Both the position numbers and the translations under genes were made by a program. A stretch of 64,000 nucleotides of DNA from Echria macrotheca (taxonomy: Eukaryota > Ascomycota > Sordariomycetes > Sordariales > Schizotheciaceae), in the NCBI GenBank assembly GCA_030411725.1, contig MU839841.1, positions 372,001 through 436,000 of the forward strand, given 5' to 3'. The notes under the pieces are model-generated. The model had not been told where the DNA came from, ran no database searches, and worked only from the letters and a program-made list of their open reading frames with translations. Positions 1 to 11,118 of this stretch are shown piece after piece (position 1 is the stretch's first letter; each line of letters opens with the position of its first letter).

Positions 1-888
1 GCGGCCGTCGGCGCGCTGGTCAAAAAGGTCGGCCAGCTGAAGCCGATATCCCATAATATGACCAACCTGGTCGTCCAGAACTTCGCAGCAAACGTGGCCC
101 TGGCCGTGGGCGCCTCGCCCATCATGGCCAACTACGGCGAGGAAGCGGCCGACCTTTGCCGGCTCGGGGGCGCGCTGGTGATCAACATGGGGACCGTCAC
201 CCCCGACGGACTGACCAACTACGTCCAGGCTCTGAAGGCTTACAACGACGGAAACCGGCCGGTGATATTTGATCCCGTTGGGTACGTCGCCGTCAGGTTT
301 TGAGTGAGTATTTGTTAAAGACAGGTTAGGGCCGGTGCCACGCGTGTCCGGCGGAGCGCCGTCAAGACCATCATGGCGGCCGGGCGGGTCACCGTCATCA
401 AGGGCAACGAGGGCGAGATCATGACGATTTATGGGGATGACGAAAAGGTCCAGCAGCGCGGCGTCGACAGCTCGAGCAACCTCACGGATTCCCAGAAGGC
501 GAATCTCGTAAGGGGTCTCGCGGCGCGGGAGGGGTGCGTCGTCGTCATGACGGGCCAGCGCGACTTTGTGAGCGACGGCGGGCGCGTCTACGTGGTCGAC
601 AATGGGCACGCGTTGCTGGGCGGTGTCACCGGGACCGGGTGCTGTCTGGGGACGACCATCTCGGCGGCCGTGGCGGCGGTTTATCCCGAGAATGTGCTGG
701 AGGCGGTGATGGCGGGCATTTTGCACTACGAGATCGCGGCCCAGAATGCGGCGGTAAGGGAGGACGTCAGGGGGCCGGGCACGTTTGTACCGGCTTTCTT
801 GGATGAGCTGGCGAGGATCCGGGACGAGACGGCGAGGGGAGAGTTGGGCTGGCTGAACAAGATGAGGGTTTCTGTTTTTATGGAGTGA
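1..888 (+). CDS. THI6: Hydroxyethylthiazole kinase domain of bifunctional thiamine biosynthesis enzyme (partial, 5' end missing)
   Basis: Phosphorylates 4-methyl-5-hydroxyethylthiazole with ATP. In fungi this ThiM-type kinase is fused behind a thiamine-phosphate synthase (ThiE) domain; only the C-terminal 279 residues are inside the window and the frame is open from base 1. The first exon reads KPISHNMTN then NFAANVALAVGASP, typical of ThiM. A 48-nt intron (282-329, donor GTACGT, acceptor TTAG) joins FDPVG to AGATRVRRSAVKT, restoring the ThiM motif DPVGAGAT. Further on are TVIKGNEGEI (ATP-site region) and GVTGTGC, which carries the catalytic cysteine region of the family. The stop is at 886-888. 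The bifunctional nature is inferred from fungal homologues because the ThiE half lies upstream of the window. Confidence 0.9.
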
Positions 889-1742
889 TGGTCATTCCCT
901 GTATCCTGAGTAGAAGGGCGGTGGTGGATAACTGATGGTATCCTGAATTCCCGAGGGCTGAGGGCTGAAGAAGTGCAGGTAGAGATGCTTGTTTTGTGGA
1001 AGAGGAGAGGTGAGCCCTCGACTGGCTAAATACAGGTGGCCTGGGTCCATGCGTGCCTGCCATCTTGTCTGGAGTGCTCTTTCCTGGCCCTACAGGACTC
1101 TATTGCACGAAAGACACCATCACAGGGGAGTTTGTTACCTTATGATGTTTGTTGTCCAAGACTAGGTGTTTACCAGACAGACAGGCCATAAACTTTCAAC
1201 GGATGTCCCTACAAGAATTCTGTCTGGACACGGCCGAGTGGCAACACCATGTGGGTCGACCTTCCACAGCTCCTAGCTCCTTGGTAGTTTTAAAAAGAAG
1301 TATAAATAACGAGAATAACGGCGATATGCCGGCTATGTACCGGTACTCCTCGCTCCCGTCCGAACTACCCCGCATCCTCGGCATTCAACCCCCTCCGCTG
1401 ATTCCCGGACTCCCGCTGATCTGGAACCACATCTCCGGGTTTTGTCTGTCTGACTGAGCCATCTATTTTGTTCCTCTTCTTTTTTTCGAGGGAGAATTGG
1501 ATCTTTCCAAACTTTAGACTCGCCTTGCGCCAAACCAAGTGTGTCAATTGTTTCTCAGAAGGTCAAAACCCGTTGGAAAGGTAGGTTTTCCTCGCTACAC
1601 GTTACATATGTCCCACCCAGTGATTTGCTTGCTTGCTGTGGTTCTGAGAGAGATAGAGAGTGGACTGACGTTATTTTCACAGCTACACATACTTAACAGT
1701 GTCTTGACATTGTGAAGAAGAACAAGAAGAAGAAACATCAAA
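889..1742. other. Intergenic region between THI6 and the isochorismatase-like gene
   Basis: 854 bp with no supportable gene. It holds the THI6 3' end and the promoter/leader of the next gene. A TATA-like run (TATAAATAA) lies near 1301 and a pyrimidine-rich stretch precedes the start codon at 1743. Short open frames here have no recognisable protein character. Confidence 0.6.
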
Positions 1743-3199
1743 ATGGCTTCCCAAGCTACTCCGACTCCCCAGCGCCGGTTCGGTAATGCCTTCCCTTCAT
1801 TTTTGTTTGTTTTGGCTCCGAAATTTTCCAAGAGAAATGGAGATGCCAGAAAAAGAAGAGAATAGCCTGCTAACCTAACGGCTTGTGTGGTTTAGATAAC
1901 CCGGCCGTCTTGTCGGTTCCCCCCCTTTTTCCTTTATCCCTTTTCAAGTCTCACATCTCTCTCTCTCTCTCTCTCTCTCCCTCTCTTTTGATTGAGCCTC
2001 CGTTTTCTGGCTTGTCAACACTCCCAAGTTTTCAACCATGAGATTCCCAGTGGGATGCGTCTCGAGATACACCCCCTGGCCCGACCAAGCAAAACATACC
2101 GACGACGTATTGTGGACATCTATAAACATGATTTGTATCGCATCACTGCCTGTTCTCATCGCTGCCTGTTCACATCACCGCCTGCTAGACAGTAGCTAGC
2201 TACCCCACCGAACCCCTTGAACCCCCTTTTTCAAATATACCCCTTATCCTCCCAAAACATCCATTCACTCTCCTTCCCCTTACCCGTTCCCCCCAATCCC
2301 TTCCTCAACACACAGTACACGTCACATACACCCAACCAAAACCAAAAACACACTAACAACCCGCCCACCACGGAGTTACAGCATCTGCGACATCCAAGAA
2401 GCCTTCCGCCCAACAATATCCTCCTTCCCCTCCCTCCTCCTCACCACAAAAAAACTCATCCGCGCCGCGACCGCCCTCACAATCCCAATCTACATAACCA
2501 CGCAAAACCGCGCGCGCCTGGGCCCCACCGTCCCCGAACTAACCTCCCTCATCCCGTCCCCGCCCGGACCAGCCGTGGACATCGACAAAACCCGGTTCTC
2601 CATGTACATCCCGCCCATTTCGACTTCCCACTTCCCCCCCTTTTCTCCGTCCACCAAAAAAGCCCAGATCGCCATCGTCGGCATAGAGGCACACATCTGT
2701 GTCACGCAGACGGCGCTCGATTTAATTGGGGCGGGACATGAGGTGTATATCATTGCTGACGGGGTGTCGTCTTCCAACGCGGAGGAGGTGCCTGTTGCGC
2801 TGGCGAGGTTGAGGGCTGCGGGGGCGGTGGTTACGACTAGTGAGAGTTGGGTTTATGAGTGGTAAGTGTTTTTCAGGTCCTTCCCCTTTCTATGATCTCA
2901 TATTTTTTGGGGTGACGGATTGTCTCGGGAGTGGAAGTGCAGAGTTTTGAGTTCTTGAGTTCTTCCTGTTCCTGAAACCAACCCCCACCTAAGACACAAT
3001 AGTCGGTTTTATTTCTCCCCCAGAAAAGCGCGCCAATAATTATAGACAGGTAGCTAATATCTAATCTACTACACACAGCATGGGCGACGCCGGCATCGCC
3101 GAGTTTCGGTCCATCGTCAAGCTGGTCAAGGAGACGGCGGGGGACACCAAGGCCTCGCTTCAGGCTCTGTTGGGGACGGGGCCGGCTTCCAAGATGTAG
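1743..3199 (+). CDS. Isochorismatase-like cysteine hydrolase
   Basis: Four exons give a 218-residue protein: 1743-1782, 1896-1911, 2382-2861 and 3079-3199. It is a cysteine hydrolase of the isochorismatase superfamily, close to animal ISOC1/ISOC2-type proteins; the substrate is unknown. The family triad is visible: Asp22 in ICDIQ, Lys88 in DKTRFSM, and Cys125 in GIEAHICVTQTALDL. LGPTVPEL is another family hallmark. The 16-nt second exon (DNPAV plus two bases) is needed to join MASQATPTPQRRF to FICDIQEAF. Its 470-nt downstream intron has an atypical donor (GTCGGT) and a (TC)n tract. The third intron (217 nt) replaces an early stop after ESWVYE with a conserved-looking helical C terminus. The first two introns are less certain than the ORF core. 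Confidence 0.82.
1956..1986 (+). repeat. (TC)n microsatellite
   Basis: About twelve perfect TC units at 1956-1979 are followed by an imperfect CT-rich tail. The tract lies inside the inferred 470-nt second intron of the isochorismatase-like gene and may act as its polypyrimidine tract, though it is far from the acceptor at 2381. Confidence 0.9.
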
Positions 3200-3629
3200 T
3201 AGTCTAGTAGTCTTGCATTCAGACCTGCTGAGCCCTCGGGTTGACAGCCACCGCCAACTGGATAAGATATGCTTCGGGAAGCTGTGTCGTTTCCGATAGA
3301 ATGGACATCAGGTGGTAACGAGGAATCTTGGGGTAAACCAAAGCCCACAGGGAAAAAGGACGGTTATCAAAGCCTCAAGTCAGGTCACAGCAAAAACTCA
3401 ATCCTTCCATCAATGTATTCTCACAGTTTATTATTTCGCTTTCTCTATCATTGCAGGTAGCCATCGGCTCGCTCACAGTAACAGCTGCTTGATAGCCACA
3501 TGTCCTGCTGTTACAATAACATCAACTGTCACAACGTCATCATCTGTTACAACATCGGTCGTCCACACGTCCGGCTTCACAACGGCAGGGCAAATGCATA
3601 TGACAACCTCAAGAACCCCTAGGCTTGGG
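3200..3629. other. Intergenic region between convergent genes
   Basis: 430 bp between the stop of the isochorismatase-like gene and the stop of the minus-strand gene at 3630. It contains an ACA/GTC-rich near-repeat around 3505-3580 that would read as Thr/Ser/Val repeats on the plus strand. I see no supported gene. Confidence 0.6.
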
Positions 3630-5466
3630 CTAAAAGTCCTGCGATGTCTTGGTCGGTATCCAGGAAAACGCCATAGCGCCCCCCAAGGAATTTCCGGGGC
3701 TTTTGGCCTCCTTGCCTTCGTTTGCCGCCACTGTACTCGATTGTGATGGCTCTCCTCCACTCCCTGACGTCCGACTCGTGCCCACACTCGTGCTTCGCTT
3801 GCCCCAGCCGCTCCCGCCGACGAGGGAAGTTCCCTGGCTTTCCTGCCCCCTACGTCGCGGATCGCCCGGTTTTGACCCGTCCTGTGCCGTCCCGGTCTTG
3901 GAGCTACTCTTCATCGGCCGTAGAATCTTCATGCTGCGGCTGCGGGGTGCCGGCTGATATCCGCTCAAGGGCGTGCTGTCCCTCAACCCGCTTTCGCTTC
4001 CGCCGCTTACCGCTTGTCGCCACGACGTTTGAATGGCAGCGCTGAACTCCCGGCGCCCTTCCGTCGCCGTGGACCCTTCTTTCTTGGCGCCGGCCTCCTG
4101 AGTCGACTCCCCGGGTTTCTCATCCTCCCCCCCGCTCTGCGAGGCGGTACTCTTGGCGCCTGGCTCCGACTCGGGCGGCCGGCTCGTCGGCGACAACACA
4201 CCCTCAGAGCCAGCTTCGACAGACTTGGCCCGGTCTGGTGGTTGAGCTTGCGGTGTGGCCGCCTTATCACTAGAGACGAACTCGGGCGCGGCCGCGTTGA
4301 GCTTTGGCTTCCCGGGAGCCATGTCACACACGCTGAGGTTCTTATACACAGAGTCATCTTCCGGTCGGATGAATGGGAGATTCAGCTTGTCGCGATTGTC
4401 ACTATAAAGAGTCATCGAGTTCGACGAAAGGAGGATGTCGGCGCTGTGGAGCCGCAGTGTATCGCTGCCAATGAAGACGCGGATGCTCTTGGACGAGCTC
4501 GCGGGCGCCTGGTCCGATCCCATCACCTTGAAAGAACATGAGATGCTGGGGAGCTGGGCCGGGCTCGGCGATCTGGAATGCGAGCGCAGTACTCTCGCCT
4601 CTGCCAGGTAGACCGAAAGTGATACTTCGTCCACACCGTCCGGGTCCCGGTGAATCTGGTCCACGAGATTGAGCTCTTTCAGCAATGAGTAGGCCACGGC
4701 TGATACCGACGACGCCGACGACACAACGGCGTAGAGCAGACTAGCCGATGTGAAGTCGGGCGTCAGCCAGCAGCGTATTATGGTAGGAGCCGAAGGTAGC
4801 ACGAAGAGTACGCGTGACGGTTCGGGCATGCCCACCGACGAGTCATCGTCGCGGCCACCAATGCTAAAGTTGGTGTCGAGCCCTATGCTACTGGCACGCC
4901 CGGATACGCCCGACTGCATCGAATGGACCGAGTGGCCGGCAGAGCTATGCCTTCCATCGGATTTGTACGACAGAGATCGTTCCATCTGATGGCCTCCCAG
5001 ACCGCCGCTAGAGCCAATGGGTCCAAAATCGCCCGAATGGCGACTCTGTGCCCAATTGGCGCCGTGTAGAGCGCTCTCATCGAACCGCACGCTGTTGGCC
5101 CTCGATGCTGCTCCTCTCCGGATGGGCTCATCGTCAGCTTCGAGATGAAGCGAGCCTAGAAGGCTCTGGGTTTGCTCGTCGAGGTCGTCTTCGGCAGCCT
5201 CGTCGCTCCGCGGCACGTGGACGGGCCCTGCCAAGTTAGAGTGGTTCTAGGACATGAAGACAAATCTGCTCACCTTGCTGAGGCGTCCCTCCCAGTGCGC
5301 TCGGAAAGGGCGATTGCCACACCGACTTCAGGCTAGCTTCATCAGCCTGTCGTTTCTCCAGCACCCTGAGACGTTCCGATTGTTGCTGTTGGATTGAATA
5401 GAGACGCTTCAAGTCCATCCGGAGTTCCAGGAATTCTTCTCGGGTTATATGGAAGCGCGGATCCAT
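3630..5466 (-). CDS. Uncharacterised serine-rich fungal protein
   Basis: Two exons, 5274-5466 and 3630-5227, with a 46-nt intron (5228-5273, GTGAGC...CAG) give 596 residues from the Met at 5466. I do not recognise the family. The first exon encodes a likely coiled-coil or helical segment (EEFLELRMDLKRLYSIQQQQ, then SERLRVLEKRQ). The middle contains a compact, possibly folded part (VLFVLPSAPTIIRCWLTPDF to about LPFIRPEDDS). The last 250 residues are low-complexity, rich in Ser, Gly, Glu and Lys, and end in GAMAFSWIPTKTSQDF. The same frame stays open for a further 216 nt upstream, to a TAG at 5683-5685, and reads plausibly as protein. The real N terminus may therefore lie further upstream in another exon. 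Confidence 0.7.
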
Positions 5467-6739
5467 GCCAGTGCTGAAGACGAGCGTGACAAAGGGAGCT
5501 GCAATGTACTGGTAATCAACCGCGCCGTGTCGAAACCCGGATATGTCTATTCGGCATCGGTCTTGGAACCTGAGAATCGCGGTCCACCACCCCCCGCATC
5601 GCTCGCCAAGACCAGCTGGTCTCTGCGATGCCTCCCAGCAGTCGCTTCCGCTGCTGAGAGAGACGGACGATAACGAGCGGGGCTATGATATAGACGAGCG
5701 TCCGAAGTGGCGAGTGGGAGCCTAGAATAGTGCTGGTCGTAGTGATCGTGTTTGGGCCCGTATGTCAGATTGAGAGCACCGGTCCGTGGCTTAACAGGGG
5801 TGTGACTGCCGTAGCAGATTTGTTCTGGCGCCGGAGGCGTTCTCGTCGGATGGGCTGGCTAGGAATCGAAGTCGAGGGTTGCGAAGCAGTGAGTCGTCGA
5901 GTCGTCGAGTCCGATTAGTGGGGGTGTTCCCTCAAGCTCTGGTTGACAGACGTGCTGGGAGGCAGAGCACCACAATGGCGTATGTTTCTTTGACGTGGAA
6001 ATTCAGTTGCGGATGTCAGATAGCGGGCTGCCTGGCGCCGAGATCGAAACGAGGTCGGTCTTGATGGGAACAAGGTGTCGGTCGGCGATTTGACGGCAGG
6101 GAGAGCGACACTGGGATGTCGGAGAGCAAAGCCACTTGCAACTGTGGAGATTCGGCAGACAGCTATGGATAGCTGTATGTGTGCGGATAGCGATAGCTTG
6201 GGATAGAAGACAATCGAAGTTCTTGATGTCTAGATATTTTTGTTGCTTGTGCACGTCCAATCGTTTGCCCGCGGTGTCGGTGTTTGAAGTGCGGCGTGTG
6301 CGGCAGGCCGGATGCGTGCCGCGCACAGCCAAGTTCACGTCTGCTGTGGTGCACGTGGATGACTAAGCGGACTGGCAAACTGGTTGTTGACTGGCAAACT
6401 GCGTGACTGCCTGCGTGCTCCTTCCCTGCTGTCTGCCGGTGCAGAACTCAGAAGCCACATTCTTCAAGATGCATTCGGCTTGTGGTCACTTGGAAAGATG
6501 CAGATGGGGTCTCACGTTTCCTGTCACGCGACCGCTCCACGCCGCCCACTACCACCAAAGAACAGCCCAGCCCAGTACGCCCCGGAACTCGGTGCTTGTA
6601 TGTTTGTAGTCTGGATATCCCCAAATCCCCAAATCCCCTCCAACATGCAGTTGCCCCACCCGATGCGTTGCCCAAAAGCCAGAGAAGCCACCCAGGAACT
6701 GATCCGATCCGATCCAACTCATCAAGCACTACCCTGACC
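5467..6739. other. Region upstream of the serine-rich protein gene
   Basis: About 1.27 kb between the start chosen for the minus-strand serine-rich gene and the stop of the minus-strand esterase at 6740. The part at 5467-5682 is probably coding or 5' leader of the serine-rich gene. The rest (5.7-6.7 kb) shows only short unrecognised frames and probably holds its promoter and the esterase 3' end. A short direct repeat of GTCGTCGAGTC type occurs near 5893-5910. Confidence 0.5.
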
Positions 6740-7904
6740 TCAGGCCTTCCCCGGCCCAGCCAGATGGGCATCTTCGTCCAGCCAGGGAGCCGAGCGCCAC
6801 TCGGGCAGCATCCATCCGAACCGCTCCTCTTCGGGCTTGTCGGCCCACTCTGATCCGACGAGCGGACGCACAATGTCGTAGAAGATGCGATACGACTCGG
6901 CGCTGAGATGCAGCCCGTCAGGCAGCAGGTGTTCCAGGTAGCCACGTTGGCCGCCTTCCGGGTCACCCAGGGCCGGGCCATGGCGGTCGAAGCCAGGCGT
7001 CTTGGCGATGGCCGTCTCCATCAGCGCCTTCCACAGGTCCACCACGGTGACGTGCTGCTGGGCCGCCACCTCGCGGACGGCCTCGGAGTAGGCCGCGCTG
7101 ATCTTGGCGTGCCGCGTCGCCCTGGGATGCCCGGCCGCCAGGTCCAGCTCGGTAATGCGGATCTCGTCAAGCGGCGGCGGCGTGATGAGGAAGATCTTGG
7201 GCTTGTGCGCCGTGATGTTGGGGTGGGTGATGATGCGCGTCAGATTGGCCTTGTACTTGTCCAGCGGGACATGTTGGAAGTTGGTCGGCAGCGGGACGCA
7301 TGCGTCGTTGGCTCCAAACAGGACGAACTGATTGTCGGGCACGTGTCAGTCGGGCAACGCCCGCACATGAGCTGGGTAGCACGGGCCGTGGCTGACAGCC
7401 GCAAGCGGCGGGAGAGACCGGGGCTGAGGCCGGTCGGGGGGTGGGAAGAGGTGCACGCACGAGATACTCTAGCTTCGGCCCGCCCGGCACCGGTGCCGGG
7501 AAGATGCTCGGCAGTGCCTGGAGCGCATTGGACGTGTTGTACCCGGACAGGCCACGGTTAACGACATCGAGCCGGCGGAGACAGTCTAGCGTGCCACACC
7601 AAAGCCCGTTAGCAGAAAAGCCCTCGGCTCAACGGCAGAGGCGCAGCTTGGGAAGGCCGTGCCGCAGAGAGGCATATCACGCACGGCTTTGCAGTGCTGC
7701 TTGGAACGAAAACCCATCGGGACTGCCCACGGCGCCCTGGAAGAGGGAGTCACCGAACAGGACGACCTGCGGATACGACGTCTGTAGCCGGGTTGTGAGC
7801 ACCGCAACGGCATCAGCGACACAAGGGACTTGGACTAAAGATGTCCAGGGCTTCTTACCGCCATGGTCGGTGGAGGGGATTTGGCGCAGATTGGCGACTT
7901 GCAC
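6740..7904 (-). CDS. SGNH/GDSL esterase, isoamyl-acetate-hydrolysing type
   Basis: Three exons, 7685-7904, 7461-7585 and 6740-7327, give 310 residues. The GDSL family blocks are in order: block I FGDSLFQ with nucleophile Ser53, block II DVVNRGLSGYNT, block III FGANDA, and block V DGLHLS carrying the catalytic Asp and His. This order and spacing match IAH1-like esterases, which cleave short acyl esters. Both introns have GTGCGT donors (7586-7684 and 7328-7460) and their removal brings the blocks into one frame. The start is uncertain: the Met at 7904 gives 43 residues before the core, longer than usual for the family. No signal peptide is evident, so it is probably cytosolic. Confidence 0.85.
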
Positions 7905-9639
7905 CGCAACGGCTGCTTATCGGCTTATATATATATATGTAGGTATATATATATGCTGGCTCCGGGGCTGGCACCTCCTCGCTCGCAGCTCGCAGCAGGG
8001 ACGACGAGGACAGGATCGGGCGGTGGTCCCGTCAAATATGTAGGGCAGCGGGCAGAAGCATGATTTTGTCCCCATTTCCTAGCTCTCTAACGTCGCGGCG
8101 ACACGGCAGCCAGCAGGCCGCCGCCCCACCGCCCACCACCACAACAGTAGCAGCAGTGGCCCTCAGCAGCTCAGCGCAATGTCCGCTTCCGTGCCCCACC
8201 GACACACGCGAGAGGGGAGAGGGGAGAGGGGGACCGTCTGGCTCCTCTGGCTCTTCTGGGACCCGCGTTGGAGAAACCGGGCCCCGGGAGAGAGGCCGTG
8301 ATGTCGACCGTCGGTCTGGGATTCGACTCGCACCAGGCCGTCTTGAGCCGTTTCCGTGCCTTAGCCTCTTGGTGGCCTGCGGCCTGCGCCGTTCGGGCTG
8401 GCCTCCTGGTGGGCCGCTGCTGTTGCTGGGTATTGCTGGGTAGACCAGAGCCAGGTAAAATACGGTATAAGCTGCAGGCAAGCAAACCGCCGATTCGCAG
8501 CCGCCCATCAATTCGTCGAGGCCGTCCGATCGGGCAGATGCGGTCGACGACTGTGCGCCGCCCGAATGCCCTGCCCACACATGTCGGCCTGCCTTGGACC
8601 GCGATAATGGCGCTGCTCCCCATTGGCCGTCGACGCCTGTCACCCCGGCGTGCTGCTTTGGCTCTGCCGACCGCCCATGTCGTTTCCTTCCCCTCGGGCC
8701 TGCCTGCGCCAGCCCTCGTCGAAGCGGTGTCCCATTAATGCGCGCCAAAGGTCTAATACCGATATGGGAGCCGTGACCGCCCGTGATCGTGATGACCTTC
8801 GGCGGCCGGAACAAGGGCATCCCCTGGAGGAACTCCGCCATCCAGACTCGAGGCAATGTTGTGGTGTCCTATCACGACCACGGTTTATGTAAATCCTCGG
8901 TGGTCTTGGGCAGGAGTCTCCTTCAGCTCCGACATGCCCCTTGGCAGCCGTGAGTGTTTCAGGCCCGGATCCTCCTCACCCTTTTATTCTCCGCCCGCCT
9001 CATTTTCAGGCCGGCAGGTGCCTGGAAGGAGGGGGGGATTTTCAAAGGCCGGGTCTCGATGACGGGATCGTTTTGCCTCTCCGTCGGTGAGCAGGCAGGC
9101 CTAAGCTGAGATCCAGGAGCCAGGAATGGGCTGGGATGGACCTGCGGGGCACTTCTTCTCTGCGGGGTTAACTTACTTTACAGCAGTGGGGCAATGACAA
9201 GCTGGGCCTGCTGGGGGGAAGCTGGGATCTGCTATCGAGCGGAACTTTGCAGGTGTGGTGTGCTTATCGATAAACCCCCACTGCGGGACAACGTTTCCTC
9301 GTCGCCTCGATGCTGTCAAACCCGGAAGAAATCCGCCACTTACAGTAGACCATAACGCCGTCGTAACACGAGTATATCGGGACTCTGGCGTTAGCCGCAT
9401 TCATCATCATTATCATCATCATAATAAGCAACACTGCAAATATTTGTATCCTTTTTCTTCCTTTTCTTCCTTCAGGCACTTACTCTCAACCAACCACACG
9501 ACAATAAACCATTGGAAGAAGAGTAACCCCGCCCACCTCCGGCACACTTTCTTCTTCCTCGTTGATCCCGCCCCGTCTCCAATCACCCTAACTATTTATT
9601 CCTCGCCGTTGGTCATTCTCCAATAAAACACGACAAGAC
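7905..9639. other. Gene-poor region upstream of the LysM gene
   Basis: 1.7 kb with no supported gene. It holds an AT microsatellite at 7924-7955 and a CAT/CATCAT-type trinucleotide tract at 9400-9425. A 274-codon minus-strand frame (8032-8856) is proline/arginine-rich and unlike any family I know. The region probably contains the promoters of the flanking divergent genes. Confidence 0.55.
7924..7955. repeat. AT-rich microsatellite (TA)n
   Basis: Two blocks of alternating TA separated by GTAGG, about 32 bp in total, lying just upstream of the minus-strand esterase start. Confidence 0.85.
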
Positions 9640-10854
9640 ATGGACCTGGCCTGTTGCACCTGTGCGACGCTGCTGTCTGCCGTCCCTGCCGTCCTGCCCT
9701 GCTCCCCAGAGGCCTCGACCGAGAAGCCGTTGCTGGCCCCGTCGAACCGACGTCTAGAATGCTGTGCCCGTGTGATATGCGGCCATTGTCAAGATGCAAG
9801 TTGCCTATTACTACCTTACTCTCCATGTCTCTCTCTACCCTGTCCCCCTGTCCCATACCTAGACTCCCCTGCTTGCTTGCCTGCCTGCCTGCCTGTTGTT
9901 ATCTGCCTTCTCTGTACTGTTTGTGTTACACAATCCATCATGTACGATGAGATGATATCTGACACGACGATTCTGCAACCACGAATACAGAAAAACCCAC
10001 GATTCAGATCCTACTGCCCCTACTGCCAGCTCCCTTCCTCTTCGTCCAGGCCACCCCCGGTCCTGGAATCCCGAGGACGGAGAAGCAGTCCCAGGGATCA
10101 GCTGCCGTCATATTACGCCGCCGTCACCGCCAATCCCGCCTCCGCCTCACCTTCTCCCCCACCCTACACCCCCTTTGCGGCTCCTCCTCCCCCAGCGGCG
10201 GCAGCCCCAGACCCAAGACCTACCGACCCGACCAGCACTAGCCCCAGCCCCAGTCCCAGTCTTAGTCCCAGTCCCGGCAAGCCAGAAGCCCTAACCCCGC
10301 CGGCACACCCAGCACCCCGGCACATCAGCAGCCCCATCCCATCAGACCCAGAGAAAGCAGCAGCAGCAGCAGCAGCAGCAACCCTAGCACCAGACGAAGA
10401 AGGGGTCCAAGACACGCTCCACTTCCTAGACCACGCCGACGACACAGTCACCTCCCTCTCCCTCCGCTACGGCGTCCCCGCCGTGGCCCTCAGGCGCGCC
10501 AATAACCTCGCCAGCGACCACCTGCTCGCCGCCCGGCGCACCATCTTAATCCCGGCCACCCACTACCCGCACGGCGTCAGCCTCTCGCCCCGCCCCGTCG
10601 AGGGCGAGGAGGAGGAGGCCCGCAAGGCCAAGATACGCCGGTGGATGGTCGCCTGCAAGGTCGCCGACTACGAGGTTGCCGTCCTGTACCTCGAGCAGGC
10701 AGACTATGATTTCCAAGACGCTGTTGATGCTTACTTGGCCGACGAGGCGTGGGAGCGGGACCACCCGCTCGATAGGAGCGGCGGCCGGGATGGAAACCCG
10801 AGTCGGATAGGCCGGCTCGTCAGTGGGAAAATGTCCCAGAGGCGGTCTGGGTAG
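9640..10854 (+). CDS. Intracellular LysM protein with N-terminal zinc-binding motif and C-terminal UBA-like helix bundle
   Basis: Two exons, 9640-9795 and 9991-10854, give 339 residues. The N terminus has paired cysteines (CCTCATLL, CCARVICGHC) continuing after splicing into NPRFRSYCPYCQ, a pattern of a treble-clef or RING-like zinc site. A Pro/Ser-rich linker with poly-Ala follows. Residues about 193-240 form a LysM repeat (TVTSLSLRYGVPAVALRRAN...LLAARRTILIP). The C terminus (RRWMVACKVADYEVAVLYLE) resembles a UBA-like bundle. There is no signal peptide, so this is not a secreted chitin-masking LysM effector. The intron (195 nt) uses a GC donor (GCAAGT) and CAG acceptor. It has no stop and is a multiple of three, so retention would give 404 residues. 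Removing it rejoins the cysteine motif seen in fungal relatives. Confidence 0.78.
   Translation: MDLACCTCATLLSAVPAVLPCSPEASTEKPLLAPSNRRLECCARVICGHCQDASCLLLPYSPCLSLPCPPVPYLDSPACLPACLPVVICLLCTVCVTQSIMYDEMISDTTILQPRIQKNPRFRSYCPYCQLPSSSSRPPPVLESRGRRSSPRDQLPSYYAAVTANPASASPSPPPYTPFAAPPPPAAAAPDPRPTDPTSTSPSPSPSLSPSPGKPEALTPPAHPAPRHISSPIPSDPEKAAAAAAAATLAPDEEGVQDTLHFLDHADDTVTSLSLRYGVPAVALRRANNLASDHLLAARRTILIPATHYPHGVSLSPRPVEGEEEEARKAKIRRWMVACKVADYEVAVLYLEQADYDFQDAVDAYLADEAWERDHPLDRSGGRDGNPSRIGRLVSGKMSQRRSG
10231..10276 (+). repeat. Tandem hexamer-like CCCAGT/CCCAGC repeat within coding sequence
   Basis: Imperfect copies of CCCAGY encode a Ser-Pro run in the disordered linker of the LysM protein. About 80 bp further on a GCA run (about 10357-10380) encodes a poly-Ala tract. 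Confidence 0.75.
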
Positions 10855-11118
10855 CAGTCGGGCCTATTCCGCAAGAAGAACACGCTAGACGACTAGCCCG
10901 GCGAAAGAGCGGTGGAGGGGGTATAATGTGTGTCTTTTATTTATTTTTGAAAACCCAAGGGCTGCTAAACTAAAACGTCAGATGCAGGCCGTGCACTCGT
11001 TTCCCATCATCCTTAGACATAACGCCACCCGCCATAGCGCCCGCTCCATTGGTAGAATACACACACACCTTCGAGTCCTGCTCGATTTATAAAATCCAAG
11101 CCTGTCATAAAATTGTGC

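Noticed and set aside
8032..8856. 274-codon minus-strand open frame
   Set aside because: Pro/Arg/Gly-rich, no recognisable motif, no splice context, and several overlapping frames in the same GC-rich DNA. It is most likely a chance frame.
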